Position numbers and translations under genes: made by a program. The notes under the pieces were generated by a model. It was not told the origin of the DNA. It saw nothing but the letters and a program-made list of their open reading frames with translations, and did no database searches. From assembly GCA_030734395.1 (NCBI GenBank), contig JAUZTG010000012.1, positions 248,001 to 312,000 on the forward strand: a stretch of 64,000 bases of DNA, given 5' to 3'. Shown here piece by piece: positions 22,727-35,147 of this stretch. Numbering within the stretch: position 1 is the first letter of the stretch; each line of letters opens with the position of its first letter. This DNA comes from Sarocladium kiliense (Eukaryota; Ascomycota; Sordariomycetes; Hypocreales; Sarocladiaceae).

Positions 22727-23143
22727 GGGAGGACTGGAGGCAGCCAGATCAGTAAAATTGCGTCAGTTGTGCGAGCGAATCATGCTCACGTCTCCGGTTG
22801 TAAGTCGACGGCTCTGGCGGTTGTTAGCAAGTGGTGGCAGCTGCTGAAGAGTGGCGAGGGAGGCAGACTAATGACTGTGCGTGAGTCTCACGCATGATGT
22901 TGGTTCAATGGTAGGAGATCGGGCAGATCAGGCGTCAACATTGATGCCGTGGTGACAGCTGCGTCTGTACGCTTCACATCAGTTGAGGATGGGAGAGATA
23001 TGGAGACAAACAAGCAAGACATCCAGTTATGGCTGAAGAATAGATCCCATGTACCGCTTCATGTCGCCTGTTCCTACTATCCTGGTCCGTACCATGTGCT
23101 ATGTGGCTATAACTTACGCAGAGATGCCTCCTCTGTGCCCTTC
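22727..23143. other. Intergenic region between two minus-strand genes
   Basis: Nothing recognisable. It should contain the promoter of the coiled-coil gene and the 3' end of the VOC gene. Confidence 0.4.
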
Positions 23144-23716
23144 TCATGGAAACTCTTCCCCATCTGGAAACTCCCAGTCGTCTGAGAACTCGATGGTCTC
23201 AAAGACAGTCCCGCTGAAGTCCTCTGTGTCGAAGAAGCAAAAGTGACAAGTGCCTCGCCGACCAACCCAGCATCCTTCCACTACCCATCAACGTCAGTGG
23301 TCCTCTATTTTCGTATTCAAAGTAAGACTGGACTCACTTGCAGGCTGAATGCCCTTGGCTGCCATCATCTCTCTGCGCTGCTTCATTGGCACGTTCTTCA
23401 TGTCAAATGCAACATGCTGGACGCCCTGGCGGTTCCCGGTTCGGGTCAGATACTCAGCCATGAGACTCGCGCCACCTGTAGGCTGTATGATCTCCCAGGT
23501 GACATTGCCTAACTTCGCGAATGCCACTCTGAGGGTGAAATCACCAGGCTTGCCGTACCACTTGCGGTCTCGCACGGTCTTCTCGGTGAAGTCATAGATC
23601 TTGAACGGTCCGATACCCATGGCTGCGTAGCCACGGATCGTTGCCTTGCAGTCCGCCGTGACGACGCATATCTCCTCGAGATTGCCCAGTTCGGCTTGAA
23701 GTTGTCCGCCGGCCAT
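23144..23716 (-). CDS. Small VOC/glyoxalase-fold protein
   Basis: Two exons: 23338-23716 and 23144-23280, joined by a 57-nt intron, encoding 171 residues starting MAGGQLQAELGN. The pattern LEEICVVTADCKATIRGYAA, MGIGPFKIYDF, VTWEIIQPTGG and GVQHVAFDMKNVP is that of Glyoxalase_4/methylmalonyl-CoA-epimerase-like members of the vicinal-oxygen-chelate superfamily. The C-terminal exon reads CHFCFFDTEDFSGTVFETIE, the strand carrying the last metal-type Glu. Typical metal ligands (Glu, His) can be proposed but not proven. The substrate is unknown; fungal relatives are often dioxygenase-like proteins of secondary or aromatic metabolism. The frame stays open upstream to 23884 without a better ATG, and an untranslated intron may lie there. 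Confidence 0.75.
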
Positions 23717-25758
23717 GAAAGTGTGAGATTCGCTGAGTCTAGATCGCTCTGGGATATAGGTGTTAGACCAGTTGCACCGAGTTTGACCGTGGCTGAGATA
23801 GACACCAACGGCGAAAGCTTGTAGATGCTCGTCACCCTGTGCCGTATCTTGAACGTCACTTCGTGTCTTACATCGCGGGGTCAAAGTCTAAAAGCTGCAT
23901 CTAAAGGTATCTTGTGTGAATAGCAGGAAGACGACCTTGCTCATCTGCCCTTGCGAGACACCCTTCTTAAGCAATACTGCTTAGTGCTTCGTTTCGTGCA
24001 TACTTGAGCGGATGAGGTGGTATGGGACCTTGTGGTGGGAGATCATTGCCACTGATGACTTAAACCACTGGTAGATTTGGTGGTGACAGCTTGACAAACT
24101 GAATAATCCATTACCTACCTACTCTAACGCGCCTCCTGCTCATGCAGATTTGGCCCGGAACTGGCTTTGACATCCTATAATACTTACTGGTATGTACTTA
24201 CTGGTGTGAAATGGCTACCTCTCGAATATCCGTCTGAAGATGGTCCAGACGAGGAGCGTGTAGGGTAGTTTCCGAGGACAAAGGGATTCGAGCCAGCACC
24301 CTTTGGTGGCACCAGCAAATCGTATTCGTATTTTGCTGGAGTGGGTGTGTGGCAGGTCCAAGAGCCGATCAGGGGCATGGCGCAATGAGATTGACCAATG
24401 GGGAGGGCAGCGCAAAGGGGTTCATGGCGGGGATGATGAATACTTGCCTGGAGAGCCCGGAGCCGGTGGATGTCGAACGGGAATAATGAGGCGGCGCGTG
24501 ATGGCATGCAGAAGTGCAAGTGGCATTCAGGCGGTGACGAGCCATGGAGCGTCCATTGGAACACACCGAGTTGACTGGGCATGGCAAAAGGTAAGTGAGT
24601 GAGTAGCAGGTGTCCAAGCTGGCGCGGGGCTGTTGGTGAGATTGCTTCGGTCTGCCAAGGGTCAATTTATTGACGAGACGGAAATGAGGCCGCTCCTCGG
24701 TCTTTCCACTAGGACGACAACGTCCGAGAGAGAAAACATGCGATGCTCAGTCCATGCTCTTCCTTCTCGTCACCCTCACGGAGTCTTGATGGCCCATCCC
24801 GCGCCGTCAGTCATGCGAGAACGAGAGCCAGGCTGAGGGTGACAAAAACAGTGACGACTGAGACTGCGACAACGACAATTGCGACTGACCGAACACGAAA
24901 AAAGCGCGCCACGAACCATCAGAATATTGGGGCCGGCGTCAGAAAGCGGTTTAGTCTCCGACAGGACAAGCTTCCCAACATTCATGTGGTTTAATTCCTG
25001 GAGGAGGCGGCTCGGCCAATCGTGGCGGCTCGCTTGGTGATGGTGTATTCCCATTGAGTTTAGTGGCAGCGCAAGACGGACACGCGAGGGTTCCGGGAGC
25101 GATGGATGGTGTGCAGTGTGGCTGCTTTTTTGACGTGAACGAAGGGTCCAAGGGGGAGCAGGAGGAGGACGAGGACGAGTGAGGTTCCTTGGCGCCGAAG
25201 AGGGCTGACAGCGAGGATGTCTGTGAGTGAGTGAGTGACGCCTAGTGATCATGGGCGGTGAGAAGATCTGTCCGTCAGTAGGTATTATTATTAATTGCAG
25301 AGTTAGTCGGGATGATCCAGCCAGCCCTACCCAGTGTCATGATGCTTTCCAGTCTGGCCGCATACAGTACTGGGGATGGATTGGTGATGGTGCTCAGATG
25401 GATGACCAGCACAACCACAGTAATGTCCTGCTCAGTCTCATGTTAATAATCAAAAGAACAAGCCCTGCACCGCTCACCGGGATAGCCAACAAGCGCCTGA
25501 CTTACCTTTCCTAGTCCGACTGATTGACTTGTCACTGTCGCTGTCACTGTAATTGCAACCCTCCCCGGCAGGGACCTCTTCCCGTGCTCCACTTCATTTT
25601 TTCCTCATCCGCCGCTTCCCTCCTCCGACGGTGCCTGATCCTCCTCCTCTCCTCGCCTCCCCTTCTTCTCCTCCTCTTCTCCTCTTCAGGAGACTTTCTT
25701 CGCCCTCACACTCTTTTCAACAACTCTCCCGGTGCGCATTCACCTCCCATCACCCACC
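23717..25758. other. Intergenic region with ERG5 promoter
   Basis: Two kb with no supportable gene; short minus-strand frames at 24184-24665 and 24776-25252 look like chance. From about 25600 to 25740 the plus strand is almost entirely pyrimidine (TCCTCC/CTTCTC runs), a typical leader of a strongly expressed fungal gene, here ERG5. I looked for yeast-type sterol regulatory elements (TCGTATA) and found only TCGTAT at about 24317 and 24323, far from the start. Confidence 0.45.
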
Positions 25759-27774
25759 ATGGACGCCGCCGCCGCCGTCAGTGCCAATGCCTCCCAAGGC
25801 TTCACCTCCATGCTCGCCAGCTCGACCAAGATTGCTGGCGTCAACCTTCCCCAGCACCTCGAGGACCTTGTCGATGTTGTCGCCAATGCCAGCGTTTGGC
25901 AGATCCTTCTGACGATCTTCCTCATGTGTGTCCTCTATGATCAGTGTACGTTCGAAGCACCGCATCCTTCACCCAGGCCCCGCGCCTGATGCAAATCAAC
26001 ACCCAATCCATACTACCCCTGACAGCCTATCTGGCTGCTCTGTGACACGCCTCTCCTTACATCCTCAAGATCAAGATCAAGATCAAGATCAAGCGCGCTG
26101 ACTCTGTCCCCAACAGTCAGCTACATCAAGAACAAGGGCTCCATCGTTGGTCCCTCCTGGAAGCTTCCCTTCATGGGACCCTTCCTCCAGTCCGTCGACC
26201 CCAAGTTCGAGGAGTACCATGGCAAGTGGCTCAGCGGTCCTCTGAGCTGTGTCTCCGTCTTCCACAAGTAAGTCCCCCTTCTTTCTTGCTTCGCTTGTCG
26301 GAGCAAAGAAACACGCGAGCACGCGACATTGGGGCTGACCGAGACCTTGTCTCACCCAACAGGTTCGTCGTCATTGCCTCCACCCGTGACATGGCTCGCA
26401 AGGTCTTCAACTCCCCTACTTTCGTCAAGCCCACCGTCGTCGATGTCGCCCCCAAGCTCCTCGGACACGACAACTGGGTTTTCCTCGATGGCAAGGCCCA
26501 CGTCGACTTCCGTAAGGGTCTCAATGGCCTCTTCACCCGCAAGGCCCTGGAGATGTATCTCCCTGGCCAGCACGAGGTGTACGACCGCTACTTCAAGCGC
26601 TTCCTCCAGATCACCAAGGACAACAACAACAAGGCCGTGCCCTTCATGCCCGAGTTCCGCGAGCTCATGTGCGCCGTCTCTCTCCGCACCTTCACCGGAC
26701 ACTACATGTCCGACGAAGCTGTTATCAAGATCGCAAACGACTACTACCTGATCACCGCCGCTCTTGAGCTCGTCAACTTCCCCATCATCATTCCCTTCAC
26801 CAAGGCCTGGTATGGCAAGAAGGCTGCCGACGTCGTTCTCGCCGAGTTCAGCAAGGCCGCTGCCAAGAGCAAGGTCAAGATGGCCGCCGGTGGCGAGCCC
26901 AACTGCATCATGGACGCCTGGATCATCCAGATGATCAACTCGGACCGCTGGCGTGAGGCCCAGGAGAAGGGTAACGCCGATGAGATGGAGAAGCCCCAGC
27001 CTCTGCTCCGCATGTTCAACGACTATGAGATCGCCCAGACCGTCTTCACCTTCCTCTTCGCCTCTCAGGATGCCACCAGCAGCGCCGCCACTTGGCTCTT
27101 CCAGATCATGGCCCAGCGCCCCGACGTCCTTGACCGCGTGCGCGAGGAGAACTTGAAGGTCCGCAACGGCGACGTCAGTGCTGAGCTCAACATGGACCAG
27201 CTTGAGTCCATGACCTATACCCGTGCCGTGGTCCGCGAGCTGCTCCGCTACCGCCCACCCGTGCTGATGGTTCCCTATGCCGTCAAGAAGCCTTTCCCCA
27301 TTACCCCTGAGTACACTGTTCCCAAGGGTAGGTCCACACAGATCGCTTGACCATTTGTTATGTGAAAACTTGCTGACCAACGATACCAGGCTCCATGTTG
27401 ATTCCCAGCACGTACCTCGCTCTCCATGACCCCGATGTGTACGAGAACCCCGACTATTTCGACCCTGAGCGCTACTACTCTGGTGACGCCGAAGAGAAGG
27501 GTGCGAAGAACTACCTCGTCTTCGGTACTGGCCCACACTACTGCTTGGGCCAGCAGTACGCACAGCTCAACCTGGCTCTCATGATCGGAAAGGCTTCGAT
27601 CGAGCTTGACTGGGTGCACCACCCCACGCCCATCTCTGAGCAGATCAAGGTGTTTGCCACCATCTTCCCCATGGTAAGATTGGCCACTCCTTGGTGACAG
27701 CAATGGTTTCGACGAGGCTGACATTACCCGTCTAGGATGACTGCCCCCTCACCTTCACCGAGCGCAAGCAATAG
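25759..27774 (+). CDS. ERG5: Sterol C-22 desaturase, cytochrome P450 CYP61
   Basis: Five exons: 25759-25945, 26117-26267, 26363-27327, 27390-27673 and 27736-27774, encoding 541 residues. The enzyme introduces the C-22 double bond late in ergosterol synthesis, in the ER membrane. An N-terminal membrane anchor (VWQILLTIFLMCVLYDQ) is followed by the CYP61 hallmark stretch GPSWKLPFMGPFLQSVDPKF and GPLSCVSVFHKFVVIASTRD. The oxygen-binding helix region is FTFLFASQDATSSAATWLFQ. The K-helix ExxR lies in VVRELLRYRPP, and the heme-binding loop is FGTGPHYCLG with Cys486. The first intron (171 nt) contains a short TCAAGA repeat. The length is usual for the family. It sits alone, with no other ergosterol genes nearby. 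Confidence 0.97.
26065..26093 (+). repeat. Hexanucleotide microsatellite (TCAAGA)4.8 in ERG5 intron 1
   Basis: Nearly five perfect copies of TCAAGA lie about 25 nt before the acceptor of the first ERG5 intron. The repeat is non-coding and potentially polymorphic between strains. Confidence 0.9.
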
Positions 27775-28890
27775 ATGTTGTGTGCAAACGTGACGTGAAG
27801 AAAATACATCGTACGCACCTGGCTGCGGCGCTCATGATGCAATACCGGGTCCTCCCAGACACAAATGTGTGTAACGACCATCGCACATCTGAGAACTTTG
27901 GATCATGACATGTCAGCCCTGTGTTTGTTGGCCAGGTGAATCAGCATCAAGCCATAACCGGCGAGCTGATGCCAGGCAGCCAAGAAGGCTTGACGAGGGG
28001 ATGACGGACCTGATACATAATTGTAATACTTCTTTCTGTATATAGTTGGCATCCTGCCGGTGGCCACGGTATTTTTCTTCCACGTCGTGGACGAGTGGCA
28101 TCGGAGGCGAAGAAGCTGGTGGACGTGGGATAGACAGAATCATTGGGATATTCAAGACAGAGTCGGGAATCAAAGTCGATTGAAGAAATCCCGAATGAAT
28201 CCGACGGTGATGTGAGTTGGATGCAAGCTGATCCGGGAAACCATGGTGTATCCGAACCCAGAATGAGGAGAGTAGGACGAGGCAGAACCGTAGGAGGTGC
28301 AAGGCTTACATCGCAAGGGGATGGAAGTGATTATAAGGCGTCGGTTCCCGCAATCACTGACAGGTCCGGTTCTACCGAAAGGGTATATAAGCTACCGCTA
28401 GAGACAGCAGTCTATTCAGAAATGGAGCATATCCATACTAATCCGAGGATCTGACTGGACGCAGGCTACGATGCCATGTAGACAAATATCAGACTGCGGT
28501 GGATGGTGGTCAGAAGTCTGGAGCTGGGGGGGGTTGACATCTGACCAACCAGCGTGCGGTGGTGACGAAGGGTCGACGGCAATGACCTAGCTACGACCCT
28601 CGGGACTGGCTGGCGCGCATCCTCTCCTCCAACCTCCACCAGCTTTTATGCACGGCAGCTGTATCGACTACCTTACCCCTGCGACTTGACGACTTCCTGC
28701 CTGGTTATCTATTAATTTGGAATTCGAAGCTTGGGACTGGACACTTGCGGTGTTTTGGCCCGTGATTTGACCGAAGCCCACCGGAACTGAGAGGGATAGC
28801 CCCGGGAACGAACAGTAAGCCTCGACACGAGAAGTCAATAGCCGAAGAAAGGAACCTGAAAGAGGAGCCCAATACCAAGAAGAACAAACA
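27775..28890. other. Intergenic region, ERG5 to rhodanese
   Basis: No gene supported. Short frames at 27913-28302 (-) and 28143-28454 (+) overlap each other and match nothing. A run of eight G residues lies near 28528. Confidence 0.4.
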
Positions 28891-29553
28891 ATGGCTACGA
28901 GGAGAGCGACACTCGGTCTGACGGGGAGCTTCCTCCGTGCGTCAGCGCCAGCTTGCCGAGCTGCGACGAGATGGAGCACCATTCCAATCAAGGCTGCGAC
29001 AACGAGAATCGCAGCTCCCAAGGCGCTGGGAGTCAGGTGGTACTCTGTCAAGAGCGATCCGGATGCGATTCCGGGGAGTACGGAGTGGGACTTTGAGATG
29101 ATGAGGAAGCAAGCCAAGGGCCGAGATGCGAACACCGTTCTCGTTGGTAAGCATCCTCCCCAGCTGCTCAAGCTCCCATGCCATTACTGTGAGGCTTGAA
29201 AATGAACGTTTAAGTAACTTCTGTGCTTGTTCATAGACGTCCGCGAACCCCTCGAACTCCAAGAAACCGGCAAAATCCCCGGAGCAATCAACATCCCCAT
29301 TACAACCGCCATCCAATCCTTCCACATCTCCCCCTCCGACTTCGAGGACATGTACGGCTTCGAGCGGCCTGACAAGGACAAGGAGCTGGTGTTTTATTGC
29401 AAGGCTGGCGTGAGGGCCAAGGCGGCGGCGGGGCTGGCGAAACATGCTGGGTGGGAGAAGGTGGGTGTTTATTATGGGAGTTGGTTGGATTGGGAGAGGG
29501 AGGGGGGTGAGGTTGAGAGGGTGAAGATGGGGGAGGGGCCGGTGAGGGATTGA
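28891..29553 (+). CDS. Mitochondrial-type single-domain rhodanese
   Basis: Two exons: 28891-29146 and 29237-29553, encoding 190 residues. The first 50 residues are rich in Arg, Ala, Ser and Thr and poor in acids (MATRRATLGLTGSFLRAS, then RWYSVKS), a mitochondrial presequence pattern with a likely cleavage site before or after RWYS. The rhodanese domain follows: VLVDVREPLELQETGKIPGA, FHISPSDFEDMYGFERPDK and the active-site loop CKAGVRAKA with Cys140. Relatives (yeast Rdl1/Rdl2) transfer sulfane sulfur from thiosulfate. The catalytic Cys and the flanking Asp-Val-Arg-Glu are intact, so activity is expected. It converges with the Yip5-type gene. Confidence 0.92.
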
Positions 29554-29804
29554 AGACGTGGAGAAAGGGGAAGGGATGATTAGATTGTTGTTGTAAGATG
29601 GTGTGAGTCGAAGAAGATAGAGCGCTGAAGTGGTATTGTACACTCTCAAAAGGCTCAATAGGCCTGCCTGTCCTATGGGCGATGCCGTCCAGCAAGTCCC
29701 ACCCAGTCTATGCTATTCCGTCCCGTGCATTCCTCGTACATGCTGTCGTCTCTCCTACTATGCGACAGATACATTATCAATCTCTGACAACCATCCCAGC
29801 TCCC

Positions 29805-30802
29805 TCAAAAGAACATCATCCTGGAGCCATCCTTGCCATCATCGCCCTTGCCACCCTCCGGCGCCTTCGCAACAGGGCTGTTATGCGCAAAGAACAAGAA
29901 CTTAATCGTCAGCGCCAACCCCGCATGCAAGCACACAACCACGATCAGCAACACCTTGCTGACCTGGCGATCCGTGGCACTCAGCACTGGGTACAGATTG
30001 CGCAGAAGGAACGACACGGACATGCCGAAGCCGACAGCGACGAAGACCCAGTTCAGGATCTCAATCGGTGACCAGGAGATGCAGGCGACGGGGATCCAGA
30101 TGAGGTTCGAGTAGCCGTACAGGGCCCAGCATTCGAGCAGGTTGGCGGACTCGCTGCCGAAGTAGCGGAGGGCGAGGAAGAGGGCGACGGGGATGAAGAG
30201 GGTGTAGCCGTAGACGAGGCCCGCGGCACCTAGAACACAGCATGTCAGTTCAAGAACACCTGCAAATGAGTGCAGACAAGGAAGAACGTACCACTCAACA
30301 GACGAAAATCATACGCAAACGGCGCATCTCCATGCTGCCCAATCGACTGGCTAATCGTTCCGCCCAAGAACAAAATCAACACCACCGTAGTCGCAATCCA
30401 AAACGGTCCATACAAATCCGGATTCCCCTCCAACACATCCAAGAAGTTCGCCCTGGGATACAACGCCGCCCAACAACGCGACAGAACAGCCGAGGTATCA
30501 ACGTCAAAGAACTGCGCGTAGAACGAGATGGACCAGAGGAAACGCTTGGAGCCGTCGTTGTGGTTTGAGGAGGTTGCCGGTGGGGGGAGGCCAGATGAGG
30601 GCGCGGATTTGGAGCGCGAGGGGGTGGTTGTAAATGTTGAGGTGTGGAATTCGAGGTCTTCTTGGAGATCAGTGTGGCCGAGGTCGCCCTGTGGTGAGAT
30701 GGTGGTTAGTTGGGATGGGGAGGAGGTTCGAGGTGTGAGGGAAACCCCCTGACGTACCTCGTCGTCGACGTCGACTACCGCATCGTAGCCTGACCCTGAC
30801 AT
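29805..30802 (-). CDS. YIP5: Yip1-family Golgi membrane protein, YIPF1/2-Yip5 type
   Basis: Three exons: 30758-30802, 30292-30688 and 29805-30229, encoding 288 residues starting MSGSGYDAVVDVDDE. The N-terminus is Ser/Thr/Pro-rich. The family core begins RFLWSISFYAQFFDVDT and RCWAALYP, with the characteristic GNPDLYGPFWIATTVVLILF. Further membrane segments include YGYTLFIPVALFLALRYFG, a segment around LIWIPVACISW, VFVAVGFGMSVSFLLRNLYP and VLLIVVVCLHAGLALTIKFL. The DLYGPFWIATT motif separates the YIPF1/YIPF2 (yeast Yip5) branch from YIPF6. The first intron (30689-30757) is exactly 69 nt and has no in-frame stop, so unspliced message would still encode a protein 23 residues longer. Confidence 0.88.
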
Positions 30803-32139
30803 CTTGCAGAAATGCGGAAAGAGCTGAAGCGTTCCTTCTTCAGCTGTTCTTTCGGGTGAAGCTCGGGTTCGAGAGTGGCGGGAGGAGGTTGGAGGTGGTG
30901 GTTGAAAGGGTGGATGGTGAAGTCGTGGGTGGACTTTTGGAAGTTGGACGTGACGGGACAGCTTGGACAAGTGGTCGTAAGCCAATGCGTCAGGTCAGGT
31001 ACCTTACCTCAAGGTCCCTGTCGCTTCCCGTTTTCTGACTGGCTGGAATCTCACGTGATGTGGGTCGAGCAGCTCCCTCGCTGGTTCGTGACCTTTCGCT
31101 GTTTGCCATCGATAATTCTTATATGTCATTGACAAGGAGTCGTATTGTATAAAGAAGACATCGAAATATAGACAATCGGTTCTGAGAAATTTTGCGTCTA
31201 TTCATCTCTCAGTCGTTAAAGACAGCGTTGACAGTTGGTGCAGGTACTCCGTATCTCCCACAGCAATACATGTACTTGGCTTGAACCGCTGATTTCGACT
31301 GCAGGTCCAACCTCGTCACACTTTGGGTCCCGCGGGCTATCGTTGGCCATGTTGAGTCCACGTTTCCTGCTTCATGCTTGACAGCCACAGAGACCGATTA
31401 GGGTGCTCGTCAAAGCCACGTCAAAGCCATGTGTACGTCCTCATGCCAATCATCGTTCCAACCACCAATCGCATATGTAGCCGTCGAAGATTCCCAGTAG
31501 GTCGGATACCACAACGCGAACTGCCAGTCAATGATGATTGGTGTCCCAACAGGTTGCACCGTGATGCTCTTTCTCTGGAAGCCGTTGTGAGTGAACACAG
31601 GAAAGCCATTGCCGCGAAGGATCTTCACCACGCGAGAGCCAGTGGATCGATGAAGCAACACCTCAGTGCATCGTTGTCATTCGGGGTCGGGAGAGGCTGG
31701 GCATAGTCCTGAGACTGGTCCATGAACAGGACATCGTATGACGTGAGGACCTTGCAGCACTACAATGAACCATTTCCCCTGTTGCATGTTGCCTTCCGCT
31801 GCTTGACTTGGAAAATGCCAACTACTTTCAATCCTCGTCTGCGGACTGCGTCGTATGACACCACACTTTCACACATTACTCAAGACAAACGCGGTGGATT
31901 GGCACTGCTCACATTGCACTACCTAAGCTGTCCGTTTTTTTCCATCATGGGAACAGTACAGCCGGCCTCGTGTGGGAAGATCTAAAAGGAGATGCAAGCC
32001 ACATGTAGAACATCTCCCCCTGGTAGTAAAAACCTTTTCCCCCTTCCCACCTTCCACCTCCGTAAACGCGAAGAATGCCAGAAAATCCCAGACGCCGCAT
32101 TCCATGTGACTTGATGAGAAAACTGAAGGCGCGCACCGT
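30803..32139. other. Intergenic region with a kinase relic
   Basis: Apart from the degraded APH-family fragment (31410-31661) nothing recognisable was seen. It contains the upstream region of the Yip5-type gene (30803 to about 31100) and the 3' end of ubiquitin-L40. Confidence 0.4.
31410..31661 (-). pseudogene. Degraded C-terminal fragment of an APH/choline-kinase-type phosphotransferase
   Basis: A minus-strand stretch of about 80 codons reads VFTHNGFQRKSITVQPVGTP, IIIDWQFALWYPTYWES and WNDDWHED. This is the catalytic-loop and metal-binding segment of fungal aminoglycoside-phosphotransferase-like kinases. In intact relatives the loop is H-x-D-x(4)-N; here the Asp is Gly and the Asn is Ser, so catalysis would be lost, while the following IIIDW metal motif is kept. 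No N-terminal lobe is found upstream on the same strand, and the frames beside the fragment are broken. It looks like the remnant of a decayed or partially duplicated gene. Confidence 0.6.
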
Positions 32140-32902
<763 letters not shown>

Positions 32903-33384
32903 CTTGGCTGATTTCTGCGACTGACGATGAAGTTGAAGTGGTTGAGCAGACTGCGAATGGTGGGGCGAGAATTGTTGCTCGCACCCGTCGAAATCTTAGG
33001 GCTAGCAGTCACGTGCGCGACCATCAATGAAGTCTGGTCCGGATGGGGCGCCATTACTTTTAGTGCCGAGCGTGTAAGAGGCCTAAGTTACTCCGTATGG
33101 TTTTCCTGTCGTAGGATGCCGGTCTCTGTGTCGCATGACAAGGTCACTATCCTACCTTGTATTGATGTATCTATCTCACCACCTAATCTATCTCGTATTG
33201 ATGTTCCTATCTTAGTACATATTCTGTCACATATCCGGGGGCCTGTTTCTGTTTTTGGTGAGACCCTATTGCGATTCTGGCTCATTCTAATGTCACATCA
33301 GTTGCAGAGATTACTTCGATAAGCAGTTCGAAATAGGGTATCTAACAGGCATCATGTTGCAAACCGACCCTTTTGAGACCATTC
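32903..33384. other. Ubiquitin-L40 leader and promoter
   Basis: The bases just above 32902 form the untranslated part of the ubiquitin leader exon. Further out, 33160-33231 contains two degenerate copies of a 36-bp unit. Nothing else coding was seen. Confidence 0.5.
33160..33231. repeat. Degenerate 36-bp tandem repeat, two copies
   Basis: TATTGATGTATCTATCT at 33160 recurs as TATTGATGTTCCTATCT at 33196, exactly 36 bp later; the rest of the unit is only partly conserved. It lies in the ubiquitin-L40 upstream region. Confidence 0.5.
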
Positions 33385-35147
33385 TTAGTCAATGACAAAA
33401 GCGCCCCCGTTGCCATCAGGCACTTCCCTTTCAGCACGGCCTTGCTCCCTGCCCCAAACCACCATCTTGTTCTCAAGCATGCGAACCGCTCGCGTCAACT
33501 CCGCAAGCGACGTTCCTGACACCTCTGCTGCAGCCTCATAGAGATTCCTGGCTATCTTCGGAAGGCTTTCAACACTGGTGAAGGATATATAGCGGTTGCC
33601 AATCAATATCTCTGCCATCTCTTCAGTAGCAAGACCGGGCAGCCCAGAAGTTGCTTCGTGAATGATCGTCTTCGCTCGCTCTATCCGCTTTTCTGATGAG
33701 AGTGCTCTTGTTGCAGGTGCCGGCTCCGGAACAACTGGCTTCGGGAAGAACGCAGTTACGACACTGTCGTCTTGGCTCTTGTCAGCTTCGGCACATGCAG
33801 CTACAATGAGGGGGCCCCTTACTTCTGTGATCGTGGCGGCTGGCAAGATGGGCCAAGTAGTCATCCAGCTCCTCTCCTGTCATGGCGGCGACTTGAGTTG
33901 CCGTGATACCTTCGTATTTCTCATGTTCAGGGGGAGGGCGTTCAGGGGTATGTTTGTCGTAAGCAGCTTTCCACCGCGTCCAATCCAGCCGCGGTATCGA
34001 CTGAATCCAGGAGAGTGCTGCAGTAGTACCATCCAGAGGATAGCATAGCTTGGCTGCAACCACGAGCAAAGCCATCATTTGAATCTCAGGATGATCCACA
34101 ATGTGGACTCTGGACTGCTTGATGGGGAATTGGAAGGTGAGGTTCAGCACGGCTGAGAGGTGCATTGCAACCACCGCGGTTTCGACTATGAGAATTAGCA
34201 AAAGCTATGTGGACGATAATGGAGGACGTGATTACCTGGTAATGCAAGAGTCTTCACAAACTGCACGAGCGTTGTCGGGGCGTTGGGAGCCGGGAAGATC
34301 ATGCTGTAATTGAGGTGGTAGGAGCACACAAGATCGAAGACGGCGTGATGCAGGCTCGTATCTGCCAGCTGTTCCCGAGTTGGACGCTTGAGTTGCTTCG
34401 TAAACTCAGCAGGCATACGATCCTGCATCTCCTGAGGGATGCTGTAGTACTGTCTGTCCGTCAGCATTCTGTACTCAAGTCCGCAAAGCTCTCTGTACTC
34501 ACGACCGCTCGGAAAGGAATGTTTCCAGTGTTGGCCCAGTGGTGAAAATCAGATATACTCGTCGGAAGACGCAAAAGAAGACATCCCAGATAACAGAGAG
34601 CAAGGGTATCGATCATACTGGGCGCAGGCCACTGAGAGGTGCTCTCCGGGTCCCAGCTCTTAGCATGGGGAACACGTTTGATCTTCTCTGCCTCGTCCTC
34701 ACCACCTGAACTAAACCCACTCGAACTGAACATCTGCGAGCCTTGATCCCCTGAGCCTTCCTCAGCCTCTTCTGGGAAACCAGCGATGCGGACTGCCCAG
34801 AGATCCCGGACTGCGGTCTGCAGCTCGGGAAGATGGCCCTTCTCCCGAATGAGCCACTGTAATTGATGGCGAAGAACCAGCTGCAGCGCTTCGAGGTACA
34901 GACTTTTGCCCTTGAGGCCACTCAAATGACGACGCTCTTTCTCGTGCTTTTCTTTCCGATGCCGCGAAACGCTGCCCATGAGGCCAGCGTCGGCGTCATC
35001 GCCCATGTCATATTGAACATACCCTTCCACCTGTGTGCCGCAATTGCGACAGAAGCGCAGACCATTGTCAATACGATATTTCCTGTGTCCACAGACTGGA
35101 CACCGCTCAGCCTGCCGAGCCCTTGAACGACCTGACTGGTCTGCCAT
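33385..35147 (-). CDS. RRN7: Pol I TFIIB-like initiation factor Rrn7/TAF1B
   Basis: Four exons: 34503-35147, 34236-34449, 33823-34185 and 33385-33770, encoding 535 residues starting MADQSGRSRARQ. Rrn7 is the TFIIB-like subunit of the Pol I core factor at rDNA promoters. The N-terminal zinc ribbon is CPVC (C16, C19), 13 residues, then CRNC (C33, C36). Next comes the B-reader-like GYVQYD region, then a cyclin-type helical domain: LYLEALQLVLRHQLQWLIRE, MIDTLALCYLGCLLLRLPTS, FHHWANTGNIPFRAV, HLNYSMIFPAPN, and MMALLVVAAKLCYPLDG before SWIQSIPRLDWTRW. An acidic/Ser insert lies near 130-165, and the C-terminal tail is helical. The last intron (33771-33822, 52 nt) was chosen for its CTGAC branch site and phase. 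ATG 35147 is preceded by other in-frame codons but begins the zinc-ribbon protein naturally. Confidence 0.9.

Noticed and set aside
23717..23884. N-terminal extension of the VOC protein
   Set aside because: The frame is open but lacks an ATG and does not match the family N-terminus. A leader intron starting GTAAGA is more likely.
24184..25252. Several minus-strand frames upstream of ERG5
   Set aside because: Pro/Ser/His-rich, overlapping, with no motif or consistent exon structure; most likely chance frames in promoter sequence.
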